DNA from: Bacteroidota bacterium
GTDB lineage: Bacteria > Bacteroidota > Bacteroidia > Sphingobacteriales > Sphingobacteriaceae
DNA length: 64,000 nucleotides
Direction: 5' to 3'
Assembly: GCA_018828585.1 (NCBI GenBank)
Contig: JAHJVW010000089.1
Coordinates: 1-64,000 of the forward strand
Part shown: piece by piece, positions 1 through 7,114 of the stretch
How positions within the stretch are numbered: position 1 is the stretch's first letter
How the letters are laid out: each line of letters starts with the position of its first letter
Made by a program: the position numbers and the translations under genes
Notes under the pieces: model-generated
Database searches by the model: none
Seen by the model: the letters and a program-made list of their open reading frames with translations, nothing else
Told to the model about the DNA's origin: nothing

Positions 1-52
1 TTGTACAGCATTTTAGATAATTTCGGTAAATTAAAAAATCTCTAAAATCAAC

Positions 53-607
53 ATGTCCAAATTAAAGCAACTAAGAGAAAAACAAAACCTCACTCAAGAA
101 GAATTATCTGAGAAATCTACTGTTTCGGTAAGGACCATTCAACGAATTGAAGCAGGAAAAGATCCGAAGGGATATACGCTTCGGGTTTTGGCAGAAACTT
201 TAGGTGTGCTAGAAAAAGAGTTAACCCATCAACCTCTAGAAGTTGAAGAAAAAGAAGATAACGAAGAACCTATTCCAATTAACTATTCTAAAATTAAGTT
301 GATTAATCTTTCGTCTCTACCCTTTGTCGTGGTTCCTCTTTTGAACATTTTGGTGCCCTTGCTATTAATGTTCACTATGAAGTTGAAGAATCCCATTACT
401 AAACAAATTATCTCTTTACAAATCATGTGGACCATCATCGCTCCTATTATTTTTATGTTGGGAATCTTCTTGAAACTTGGACGTAGCTTTACGTTGATCT
501 TAATCATCTGCTTGTTACTTTCTAATATCTACCTCATTTTAAGAAATGCAGTAGCAATAGACCAGAAGAAAAAGCTCCATTACAAATTGAATTTCAGTAT
601 GATATAA
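53..607 (+). CDS. XRE-family HTH regulator with membrane tail
   Basis: 184 residues. Residues 1-57 form a Cro/C1-type helix-turn-helix (LTQEELSEKSTVSVRTIQRIE), followed by an acidic linker (about 60-75). Three hydrophobic segments lie at about 88-110, 118-143 and 145-165. The fold suggests a DNA-binding domain tethered to the inner membrane; small HTH proteins with such tails occur in Bacteroidota, but I know no ligand or target. It is the first gene in the window, 86 bases before the serine hydrolase, so a regulatory link is possible but unproven. The start is the only ATG that keeps the whole HTH. Confidence 0.8.
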   Translation: MSKLKQLREKQNLTQEELSEKSTVSVRTIQRIEAGKDPKGYTLRVLAETLGVLEKELTHQPLEVEEKEDNEEPIPINYSKIKLINLSSLPFVVVPLLNILVPLLLMFTMKLKNPITKQIISLQIMWTIIAPIIFMLGIFLKLGRSFTLILIICLLLSNIYLILRNAVAIDQKKKLHYKLNFSMI

Positions 608-693
608 AGCTGACGTGAATTTGTCGGGTTATTGACGGGGAGATTTTAAAGTAAAAATTAATTTGCTTTTGATCTTTGTAAAAAAAATAATCA

Positions 694-2181
694 ATGACAA
701 AGCGTACCCTATTCAGCCTCCTCTTCATCTTCACTTTAGTAATCGAAAGTCAGGCACAAGTTGACAAAAATTCTGACCTCTATAAAACCATTCTTTCAAA
801 AGACAGTCTCCTTTTTAATGTTGGTTTTAACACTTGCGACATTCCGCAGTTTGAAAATTTGTTGAGTGAAAAATTCGAGTTCTTCCACGATAAAGACGGT
901 ATTTCCGACAAAACAAAATTTCTAGCTGATTTCCGTAATGGTTTGTGCAAAAATCCAAGCGAATACCAAGCCAGAAGAGAATTGATACCCGGAAGTACAA
1001 AAATATTTGCATTATATAAAAGTGGAAAACTATATGGAGCCATTCAAGAAGGTGTGCATCAGTTTTTTGAGAAACAAACAGGTAAACCTGAAAAATTCGG
1101 TAGTTCTGCAAAGTTCACTCACGTTTGGTTGTTAGAAAATGATGAATGGAAACTCTTCAAATCTTTGAGTTTCGAACATGTGGAAGAGCAAATATCTTCT
1201 TCAACAGCTTCCATTTTTGATGATGACATCGCTATCGGACAATGGATAAAAGAAAATAAAGTTCCAACACTTGGTATCGGCATCATTGAAAACGGAAAGC
1301 TTCGACAATTAAAAGTTTTTGGAGAAATTACCAAAGGTGTTGCCGCACCTTACAATACTATTTTTAATGTGGCTTCTTTAACAAAACCGGTAACAGCAAT
1401 GGTTGCTTTAAAATTAGTGAGTTTAGGTCAATGGAATTTAGACGAACCTCTTTATAAATATTGGACCGATCCTGATATTGCCAACGATCCAAGAAATAAA
1501 AAACTGACGACCAGGCTCATTTTGAGCCATCAAACAGGCTTCCCTAATTGGCGATATATGAATAAGGATAAAAAACTGAGCTTCCAATTCGATCCCGGAA
1601 CTAAGTATCAATATTCTGGTGAAGGATTAGAATATTTGAGGAAAGCTTTAGAAAGGAAGTTTAAGAAATCATTAACAGAATTAGCCAGCGAACTCATTTT
1701 TAAACCTTTGAAAATGCAGGATACCAAATTTGTATTTGACCATATAGATACTTCAAGATTGGCGCTTCCTTATTATAAAGATGGAAATACATATCCTACT
1801 GTAAAAAGCACAACTCCAAATGGAGCCGACGATTTAATGACCACTATTGAAGATTATGGGAAGTTTTTAGTGAGCGTAATGGATAGTGATGGTCTCAGCA
1901 AACAAGTATTCAATGAAATGATTACTAATCAGGTGGCTAGCATTAGAGGGAAGCACTTTGGTTTAGGGTTCGAAAAATATGATTTAGGTAATGGAGAATA
2001 CGCTTTGTCGCATGGTGGCTCAGATAAAGGCGTTCAAACTATCGTATTTATTTTCCCAAAAACTAAGCAGGGACTTTTGATTTTTACCAATTCTGATACC
2101 GGAACAAGCGTTTATGAAAAAATCATCACTCATTATTTAGGTGAAAAAGGACAGAAGATAGTTGATATCGAAACGAAATAA
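694..2181 (+). CDS. Secreted serine hydrolase (beta-lactamase class C family) with N-terminal NTF2-like domain
   Basis: 495 residues. A signal peptide ends near AQ (residue 22). Residues about 30-165 look like a DUF4440/SnoaL-type NTF2 fold. Residues about 175-485 are a class C beta-lactamase/penicillin-binding-like hydrolase: SLTK gives the catalytic Ser228 and Lys231, YSG at 307-309 stands for the YxN motif, and HGG near residue 440 replaces KTG. Such proteins are usually esterases or peptidases of the periplasm rather than true beta-lactamases. The substrate cannot be told from the sequence. A near-consensus -7 box (GATCTTTG) lies about 20 bases before the ATG. Confidence 0.87.
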   Translation: MTKRTLFSLLFIFTLVIESQAQVDKNSDLYKTILSKDSLLFNVGFNTCDIPQFENLLSEKFEFFHDKDGISDKTKFLADFRNGLCKNPSEYQARRELIPGSTKIFALYKSGKLYGAIQEGVHQFFEKQTGKPEKFGSSAKFTHVWLLENDEWKLFKSLSFEHVEEQISSSTASIFDDDIAIGQWIKENKVPTLGIGIIENGKLRQLKVFGEITKGVAAPYNTIFNVASLTKPVTAMVALKLVSLGQWNLDEPLYKYWTDPDIANDPRNKKLTTRLILSHQTGFPNWRYMNKDKKLSFQFDPGTKYQYSGEGLEYLRKALERKFKKSLTELASELIFKPLKMQDTKFVFDHIDTSRLALPYYKDGNTYPTVKSTTPNGADDLMTTIEDYGKFLVSVMDSDGLSKQVFNEMITNQVASIRGKHFGLGFEKYDLGNGEYALSHGGSDKGVQTIVFIFPKTKQGLLIFTNSDTGTSVYEKIITHYLGEKGQKIVDIETK

Positions 2182-2253
2182 ACACTTTAATTTATGTCGT
2201 AATTTCCCCTATATTATACGTTTTTACCCCTTATTTATCTTTTAATTAAATTC

Positions 2254-2261
2254 TATTTTTG
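2254..2261 (+). promoter_or_regulatory. Putative -7 box TATTTTTG for the VOC gene
   Basis: An exact match to the Bacteroidota sigma-A -7 element TAnnTTTG lies 48 bases before the ATG at 2310. No clear -33 TTTG stands at the expected distance, so the assignment rests on one box. Confidence 0.4.
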
Positions 2262-2309
2262 ATTATAGATAATTAAACATCATTTTTAAAAATAAAAACC
2301 AATTAAATT

Positions 2310-2747
2310 ATGGCACTTATAAACCCTTACATCAACTTTAACGGTAATGCCGAGGAAGCATTCAATTTTTACAAATCAGTATTTGGCGGAGAATTCGCAA
2401 CAATTATGCGTTTCAAAGACATGCCAACACCTGGGTTTGAGGTTTCAGAAGCTGAAGCCAACAAAATTATGCACATTGCTTTGCCTATTGGCAATAATGT
2501 TTTGATGGCCAATGATATCCCCGAGTTTATGGGTAAGGTAAATGAAAATGAAAACAGGTCTAAGATATCTGTAAGTGCAGAGAGTCGTGAAGAAGCGGAT
2601 CAATTGTTTAACGGACTTTCAGCAGGTGGAAGTATAGAAATGCCTATTCAGGATAGTCCTTGGGGTTCTTATTTTGGGATGTTTAGAGACAAATACGGTA
2701 TTGAATGGATGATTGATTTTGATCCAAAATACAAAGGAAAAGTATAA
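2310..2747 (+). CDS. VOC-family (PhnB/glyoxalase-like) protein
   Basis: 145 residues. The opening INPYINFNGNAEEAFNFYKSVFGG and the closing WGSYFGMFRDKYGIEWMIDF region are the hallmark of the PhnB-like, DUF1428/3-demethylubiquinone-like branch of the vicinal oxygen chelate superfamily. These soluble proteins form a metal-binding beta-alpha-beta fold. Most PhnB-like members have no proven reaction. It stands alone, with its own -7 box and a hairpin downstream that mainly serves the opposite strand. Confidence 0.85.
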   Translation: MALINPYINFNGNAEEAFNFYKSVFGGEFATIMRFKDMPTPGFEVSEAEANKIMHIALPIGNNVLMANDIPEFMGKVNENENRSKISVSAESREEADQLFNGLSAGGSIEMPIQDSPWGSYFGMFRDKYGIEWMIDFDPKYKGKV

Positions 2748-2787
2748 ATATTTATAAAGGATTTTATATCCACTTAAAAATCTTAAT

Positions 2788-2819
2788 CAAAAAAAAAGCC
2801 TGTTCAAAAGAACGGGCTT
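2788..2819 (-). terminator. Intrinsic terminator of the alcohol dehydrogenase gene
   Basis: AAGCCTGTTC at 2796-2805 pairs with GAACGGGCTT at 2810-2819 (one G-T pair) around an AAAA loop. On the minus strand it is followed by a run of nine T. The plus-strand side lacks a T run, so it mainly stops the dehydrogenase transcript. Confidence 0.8.
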
Positions 2820-2844
2820 CTCAAGATTTGTCAATCTTAATCGT

Positions 2845-3882
2845 CTAACTAGTTAATATTACCTTCAAGGCTTTTTCTTTAGCTGCGTTCCCAAAGACTT
2901 CGTAAGCATCTATAATCTCATCTAATTTAAAATGATGCGTAATCAGGTTTTTTGGTTCTAACTTACCCGATTGTACAGTTTTAAAAAGTAATGGGGTAGT
3001 AGAAGTATCTACCAAACGGGTAGTAATGGTTACATTTTTTGACCATAAATCTTCCATATGCAAGGTTACGCTTTTACCGTGTACACCAATGTTAGCCAAG
3101 TGACCGCCAGCGCCAATAATTTTTTCACACAATTCAAATGTTGCTGGAATACCTACAGCCTCAATGGCTACATCTACTCCTTTTTTATCAGTCAGTTTCA
3201 TGATTTCGTCAACCGCATTTACTTGAGCTGTATTGATGGTCTGTGTGGCTCCAAATGTTTTTGATAAAGCTAAACGGTTATCATCCATATCAATCATGAT
3301 GATTTCTGAAGGGCTATAAAACTGAGCGGTTAATAAGGCCGCCATTCCAATAGGTCCAGCACCTACAATCGCTATTACATCGCCAGGTTTTACTTGTCCG
3401 TTTAAAACGCCACATTCATAACCTGTTGGTAAAATGTCGCTCAGCATCACCAAAGCTTCTTCATCGGCACCAGCCGGAATTGGGTATAAACTATTATCGG
3501 CATAAGGAATACGTACATATTCCGCTTGAGTGCCATCTATCAAATTTCCTAAAATCCAGCCACCATCAACGCAGTGCGAATACATGGCTTTCTTGCAATA
3601 TTCACATTTACCACATGACGTGATACAAGAAATTATCACATGATCTCCTTTTTTATAATTACTGACAGAAGCGCCAACTTCCTCTACTATTCCTACTCCT
3701 TCATGCCCTATAATTCTGCCATCCGTCACGTCTGGAAGGTCGCCCTTCATGATGTGCAAATCTGTTCCGCAAATTGTAGTCTTTAAAATTTTAACTATTG
3801 CATCTGTTGATTTATTGATAACTGGTTTAGGTACTTCTTCCCATGCTTTCTTTCCGGGTCCGTGATAAACTAATGCTTTCAT
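2845..3882 (-). CDS. Zinc-dependent alcohol dehydrogenase (MDR family)
   Basis: 345 residues, the usual length for the medium-chain zinc dehydrogenases. Catalytic zinc ligands are Cys38 and His60-Glu61; structural zinc ligands are Cys90, Cys93, Cys96 and Cys104. The cofactor motif VGAGPIG sits near residue 175 and an acidic residue follows the second strand (MIDMDD), which favours NAD over NADP. It would oxidise or reduce short alcohols/aldehydes in the cytoplasm; the exact substrate is unknown. It lies downstream of hemN on the same strand, 130 bases away, so it may be part of the same low-oxygen gene block, but with its own promoter. Confidence 0.88.
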   Translation of the reverse strand: MKALVYHGPGKKAWEEVPKPVINKSTDAIVKILKTTICGTDLHIMKGDLPDVTDGRIIGHEGVGIVEEVGASVSNYKKGDHVIISCITSCGKCEYCKKAMYSHCVDGGWILGNLIDGTQAEYVRIPYADNSLYPIPAGADEEALVMLSDILPTGYECGVLNGQVKPGDVIAIVGAGPIGMAALLTAQFYSPSEIIMIDMDDNRLALSKTFGATQTINTAQVNAVDEIMKLTDKKGVDVAIEAVGIPATFELCEKIIGAGGHLANIGVHGKSVTLHMEDLWSKNVTITTRLVDTSTTPLLFKTVQSGKLEPKNLITHHFKLDEIIDAYEVFGNAAKEKALKVILTS

Positions 3883-3986
3883 TTTATTGATTGTTTAATT
3901 TGATTCAATGTAGGTTAAAATCATATCACACAAAATGAGTACAGACACTAAAAAAAAATGATACTACCCCTTATGCATCATCATAC

Positions 3987-4006
3987 TTAGATTTCTAAAA
4001 ATCTAA
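3987..4006. promoter_or_regulatory. Palindrome TTAGATTT-N4-AAATCTAA
   Basis: A perfect 8+8 inverted repeat lies just after the hemN stop and about 105 bases upstream of the dehydrogenase start. It has no T run, so it is a poor terminator and could be an operator. The half-site resembles the TTAGATT half-sites of the palindrome before the mntR-like gene and near the XRE gene at 30.7 kb, but the spacing differs. Confidence 0.35.
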
Positions 4007-4012
4007 TTGAAA

Positions 4013-5374
4013 TTAAGCCATACTAAACAATTGCTCTTTAGGTTTCTCTTCGTGTAGTCTTGCATCAAAAGCTGAGCAGATATTTCTTAAAAACCGTTTT
4101 CCTTTTGGAGTAACTTTTAATTTATGATCAGTTTTGATAATTAAACCATCTTTTTCAAATTCATATAAACGGTGAAGGCTCTTTTTAAACTCGTGATGCA
4201 TCAAGTCTAACCTGTCCCAAGTTGTTTCTCCATGACACATGATTTTTAGGATATGTTTCCTCAAAATCAAATCACTTTCATTGAGTAAATGTCCCTTAAA
4301 AACAGGCAATTCTCCAGCATCAATCAGCTCTAAATATTCTTCTACTTTTTTTACATTTTGGGCAAAAGCTGTCCAGCTGTCACTGATAGATGAAACTCCT
4401 AAACCAATCATCAACTGCGTATATTGATGGGTATAACCCATAAAATTTCGGTGTAATTTTCTATCTTCTTGAGACTTGTATAAACTATCGCTTGGCAAAG
4501 CAAAATGATCCATCCCAATTTCCTGATATCCCGCTGCTATTAAGACACTCCTACCTAACTCATACAATTGTTGTTTTAATTCGTAATTGGGTAAATCCAA
4601 TTCGGTAAACATCCTTTGCCCTGGTTTAATCCATGGCACATGAGCATAATTATAGAAAGCGATACGATCGGGATTTAATAATTTTACTTTATCCAATGTA
4701 TCTAATAAGCCAGCTATATTTTGAAGTGGTAAGCCATAAATCAAATCATAATTAATGGATGTATATCCCAAATTACGGGCATTCTCTGTCACCTCTTTTA
4801 CCTCTTCAAAAGTTTGATGACGGTTGATAATCTGCTGAACTTTAGGATCAAAATCCTGAATTCCTAAGCTCAAACGTCTAAACCCTAATTCATATAAGGT
4901 TTCTAAATGCGCTTGGGTTGTATTAGCCGGATGAGCCTCGAAACTAAACTCTGCTTCGGGATGGATTTCACATCCTGATAAGATATTTGTAATTAATGAT
5001 TTTAAATTTTCTGGAGTAAAAAAGGTAGGTGTTCCACCTCCAAGGTGCAATTCTTTGATGATGGGTTTTTCGTGAAATAAATCCTCATACATCATCCATT
5101 CTTTTTCAATGGCTTTAATATAGGGCTCTTCTACCCCATGATTTTTTGTGATACGAGTATTGCATCCACAATAAGTACACAAACTCTCGCAATAGGGCAA
5201 GTGAATGTATATGCTAATGCCACTCTTTTGGTTACTTTGATTAAATGCCTGTTTAACTTCCTTTATCCATAAGGTTTTATTAAAGCTGTTGTTATCCCAA
5301 AAAGGAACTGTTGGGTAGCTGGTATATCTGGGAACTGGTACATTATATTTTTTGATGAGCGCAGAATTTTCCAT
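4013..5374 (-). CDS. hemN: Oxygen-independent coproporphyrinogen III oxidase
   Basis: 453 residues, as in E. coli HemN. A radical-SAM enzyme of cytoplasmic heme synthesis, it decarboxylates coproporphyrinogen III to protoporphyrinogen IX without oxygen. Cys62, Cys66 and Cys69 ligate the 4Fe-4S cluster and Cys71 completes the HemN-type CxxxCxxCxC motif. GGGTP (about 112-116) is the SAM glycine motif, and the N-terminal YNVPVPRYTSYP is the HemN signature that sets it apart from HemW. It follows the half-LDH gene by 30 bases and is probably co-transcribed with it from a promoter carrying an FNR-like site. Confidence 0.95.
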   Translation of the reverse strand: MENSALIKKYNVPVPRYTSYPTVPFWDNNSFNKTLWIKEVKQAFNQSNQKSGISIYIHLPYCESLCTYCGCNTRITKNHGVEEPYIKAIEKEWMMYEDLFHEKPIIKELHLGGGTPTFFTPENLKSLITNILSGCEIHPEAEFSFEAHPANTTQAHLETLYELGFRRLSLGIQDFDPKVQQIINRHQTFEEVKEVTENARNLGYTSINYDLIYGLPLQNIAGLLDTLDKVKLLNPDRIAFYNYAHVPWIKPGQRMFTELDLPNYELKQQLYELGRSVLIAAGYQEIGMDHFALPSDSLYKSQEDRKLHRNFMGYTHQYTQLMIGLGVSSISDSWTAFAQNVKKVEEYLELIDAGELPVFKGHLLNESDLILRKHILKIMCHGETTWDRLDLMHHEFKKSLHRLYEFEKDGLIIKTDHKLKVTPKGKRFLRNICSAFDARLHEEKPKEQLFSMA

Positions 5375-5404
5375 AGCATTCTTTATAAAAAATTAATCAT
5401 TTGA

Positions 5405-5809
5405 TTATTTTGATCGACAAGCATTTGCACAAACACAAGCTTTTCCGGCGCACTTATTTGCCTGCCAATTATCTAAATTTTTAATGGTTTGCATTGCGAT
5501 TTCTTGTGGACTTTCGTTGGATACGTTGGCCAGTTTAATACCTAAGATGCTGGCTTGTACTTTATCTATATGATCAGTGTCGTTTGAGCGATTGGTGATG
5601 TATTTTACATTTAGATTTTTAAGCTCATTAATTACATTTGCCGACAAATCGTCATTAACCGTAACAATTACAGCGTCTTTTCCTTCGGCAAACTGTACTG
5701 TTTGCAGATTTAAGGCATTAGATATTAAAGTAATATCATGCTTTTTTTGGTTTGCCTTGGCTATGAACTCTTTCTCAAATGACTGAGTGCTATAAACAAC
5801 TGCTTTCAT
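5405..5809 (-). CDS. Half-length D-lactate-dehydrogenase-like protein with cysteine tail
   Basis: 134 residues. Residues 1-113 follow the N-terminal catalytic/substrate domain of LdhA-type D-2-hydroxyacid dehydrogenases: MKxxVYST opening, VNDD near residue 50, LKxLxVKYI, then LGIKLANVxxxSPxxIA. The protein stops exactly where the NAD-binding Rossmann domain should begin. It ends instead in a short tail with four cysteines at 120, 125, 127 and 131. It therefore cannot be a dehydrogenase by itself. The tail may bind a metal or Fe-S cluster or form disulfides. It is first in the operon with hemN, behind a candidate FNR-type site. Function unknown. Confidence 0.8.
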   Translation of the reverse strand: MKAVVYSTQSFEKEFIAKANQKKHDITLISNALNLQTVQFAEGKDAVIVTVNDDLSANVINELKNLNVKYITNRSNDTDHIDKVQASILGIKLANVSNESPQEIAMQTIKNLDNWQANKCAGKACVCANACRSK

Positions 5810-5839
5810 CGTATTAGGTTAAAAAGAAAAATAATAATT

Positions 5840-5847
5840 CAAAGTTA
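5840..5847 (-). promoter_or_regulatory. Putative -7 box TAACTTTG of the half-LDH/hemN operon
   Basis: Read on the minus strand, an exact TAnnTTTG match lies about 30 bases before the ATG at 5809. No TTTG or TTG stands 19-21 bases upstream of it, as expected for a promoter that needs an activator. Confidence 0.5.
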
Positions 5848-5891
5848 TTGAACAGCGTTGCTTTTATTAATGAGGGCGGTCAGTCTGAAAA

Positions 5892-5905
5892 ATGATTCTT
5901 ATCAA
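5892..5905. promoter_or_regulatory. FNR/CRP-type binding site (ATGAT-TCTT-ATCAA)
   Basis: Nine of ten consensus positions match TTGAT-N4-ATCAA. The site is embedded in a larger imperfect palindrome (TCTGAAAAA arms, 5884-5915). Its centre is about 65 bases upstream of the start inferred from the -7 box at 5840-5847, close to the class I activator position. The REC-CRP regulator encoded next door has the FNR-type recognition helix expected to read this half-site. Confidence 0.55.
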
Positions 5906-5940
5906 TTTTTCAGAAATGAGTTTTACAGCAAGGAGGTTAC

Positions 5941-6003
5941 TGTCACATTGAGCGGAGTCGAAATGTGCATTAATTAGAGACTTCAACTCCGCTCAGTCTG
6001 ACA
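5941..6003. repeat. Long REP-like inverted repeat
   Basis: Two 24-base arms (5941-5964 and 5980-6003), each containing TGAGCGGAGT, are inverted copies matching at 20 of 24 positions around a 15-base loop. No T run follows on either strand beyond what belongs to the neighbouring terminator. From memory, TGAGCGGAGTCGAA palindromes are scattered between genes in many Bacteroidota genomes; only this copy is seen here. Confidence 0.65.
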
Positions 6004-6034
6004 AAAAAAATGGCTTGTGAAAACACAAACCATT
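6003..6034 (-). terminator. Intrinsic terminator of the kinase/regulator operon
   Basis: On the minus strand AATGGTTTGTG and CACAAGCCATT pair (one mismatch) around TTTT and are followed by eight T. It lies 32 bases after the stop of the REC-CRP gene and separates that transcript from the half-LDH/hemN operon. Confidence 0.75.
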
Positions 6035-6065
6035 AAATAATAATTGATTATTAAGAAGCTGAAAA

Positions 6066-7112
6066 TTAGTTTTTCATTTTGGAAAGCTTTTCCTCATTAA
6101 TGAGCTGAATTTCGCTTCCCTTCTTTTCGATCAGTTTTTCTTCTTTAAAATCGCTGAGGGTTCGGCTTACTGTTTCGGTCGCCATTCCTGCCATGGCGGC
6201 AAGATCCTCTCTGGAAATTTTGAAATTGGATTTTTTATTAATTTCTTTTATTCGAATTAATGTTTCGGCTAATCTTTTCCTTACTGAGTGATAAGCCAGT
6301 TGAACCAATTGCTCGTCTTTAGTTTGTAAACTGGCAGACAATAATTGGATAAACTGCATGGCATGTGCTGGATACTTGTTCAAGATTTCATCAACCTGAT
6401 CTTTATGGAGCATGCAAATGCTGCTATCTTCCATTGCTTCAGCATTTTCGGTATGTACTCGACCAATTAATGCATCATGAATACCGAAGTACTCATCGGT
6501 TTGGTAAATTTCGGTTAAAAAATCCCTTCCATCTTCGCTTTGCTTACTGATTTTAATTTTACCGCTTAAAACTAAGTAAATGCCTTGCGTGGCATCCCCG
6601 TCGTAATAAATAATTTGTCCCTTTTTTACATTACGAATTTTCTTAAGTTCAACTAAGTCTTTTAAAGCATTAACTCCATCGTCTTTATTTCCAAAATCTG
6701 CTAATTGTTTAAGTCCTTTGGTATAAAAATCCTTTTGTTTATTCTTTTTATTCAGGCGGCTTTCTACAGCGTTTAATAATTCTATATCATCAAAAGGTTT
6801 GGTCAAGTAGTCATCCGCTCCCATTTCCATTCCTTTGCGCATATCTGCTCTTTCGGCCTTTGCTGTTAAAAATATAAAAGGGATAACAGCCGTATCCGGA
6901 TTTTTCTCTAGAAGATAGAGTACCCCGTAGCCATCCAATTCGGGCATCATGATATCACAAATGATTAAGGATGGTATTTCCTTTTGCGCCATTTCAACTC
7001 CAAATTTCCCATTACTGGCAACCATTACCTGATAGCCAGCTAAATCAAGAATTTCAGCGGTACTTTCTCTAATATCTTCGTTATCTTCAATAATTAAGAT
7101 TTTATCTTTCAT
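6066..7112 (-). CDS. REC-CRP/FNR fusion response regulator
   Basis: 348 residues. Residues 1-122 are a receiver domain with acidic pocket Glu9-Asp10, phospho-acceptor Asp53 (CDIMMPELDG) and conserved Lys in LTKPF. Residues about 150-260 are a cyclic-nucleotide-binding-like beta-roll, and about 275-340 a CRP-type winged helix. The recognition helix ATETVSRTL keeps the E-x-x-S-R pattern by which FNR reads TTGAT. FNR's own cysteine cluster is absent, so oxygen sensing must come from elsewhere, most likely phosphorylation by the kinase whose stop is two bases upstream. In effect it joins FixJ-like and FixK-like functions in one chain. Confidence 0.9.
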   Translation of the reverse strand: MKDKILIIEDNEDIRESTAEILDLAGYQVMVASNGKFGVEMAQKEIPSLIICDIMMPELDGYGVLYLLEKNPDTAVIPFIFLTAKAERADMRKGMEMGADDYLTKPFDDIELLNAVESRLNKKNKQKDFYTKGLKQLADFGNKDDGVNALKDLVELKKIRNVKKGQIIYYDGDATQGIYLVLSGKIKISKQSEDGRDFLTEIYQTDEYFGIHDALIGRVHTENAEAMEDSSICMLHKDQVDEILNKYPAHAMQFIQLLSASLQTKDEQLVQLAYHSVRKRLAETLIRIKEINKKSNFKISREDLAAMAGMATETVSRTLSDFKEEKLIEKKGSEIQLINEEKLSKMKN

Positions 7113-7114
7113 GT

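Noticed and set aside
5941-6003. Terminator function for the long palindrome
   Set aside because: No T run follows on the minus strand and a proper terminator already lies at 6003-6034.
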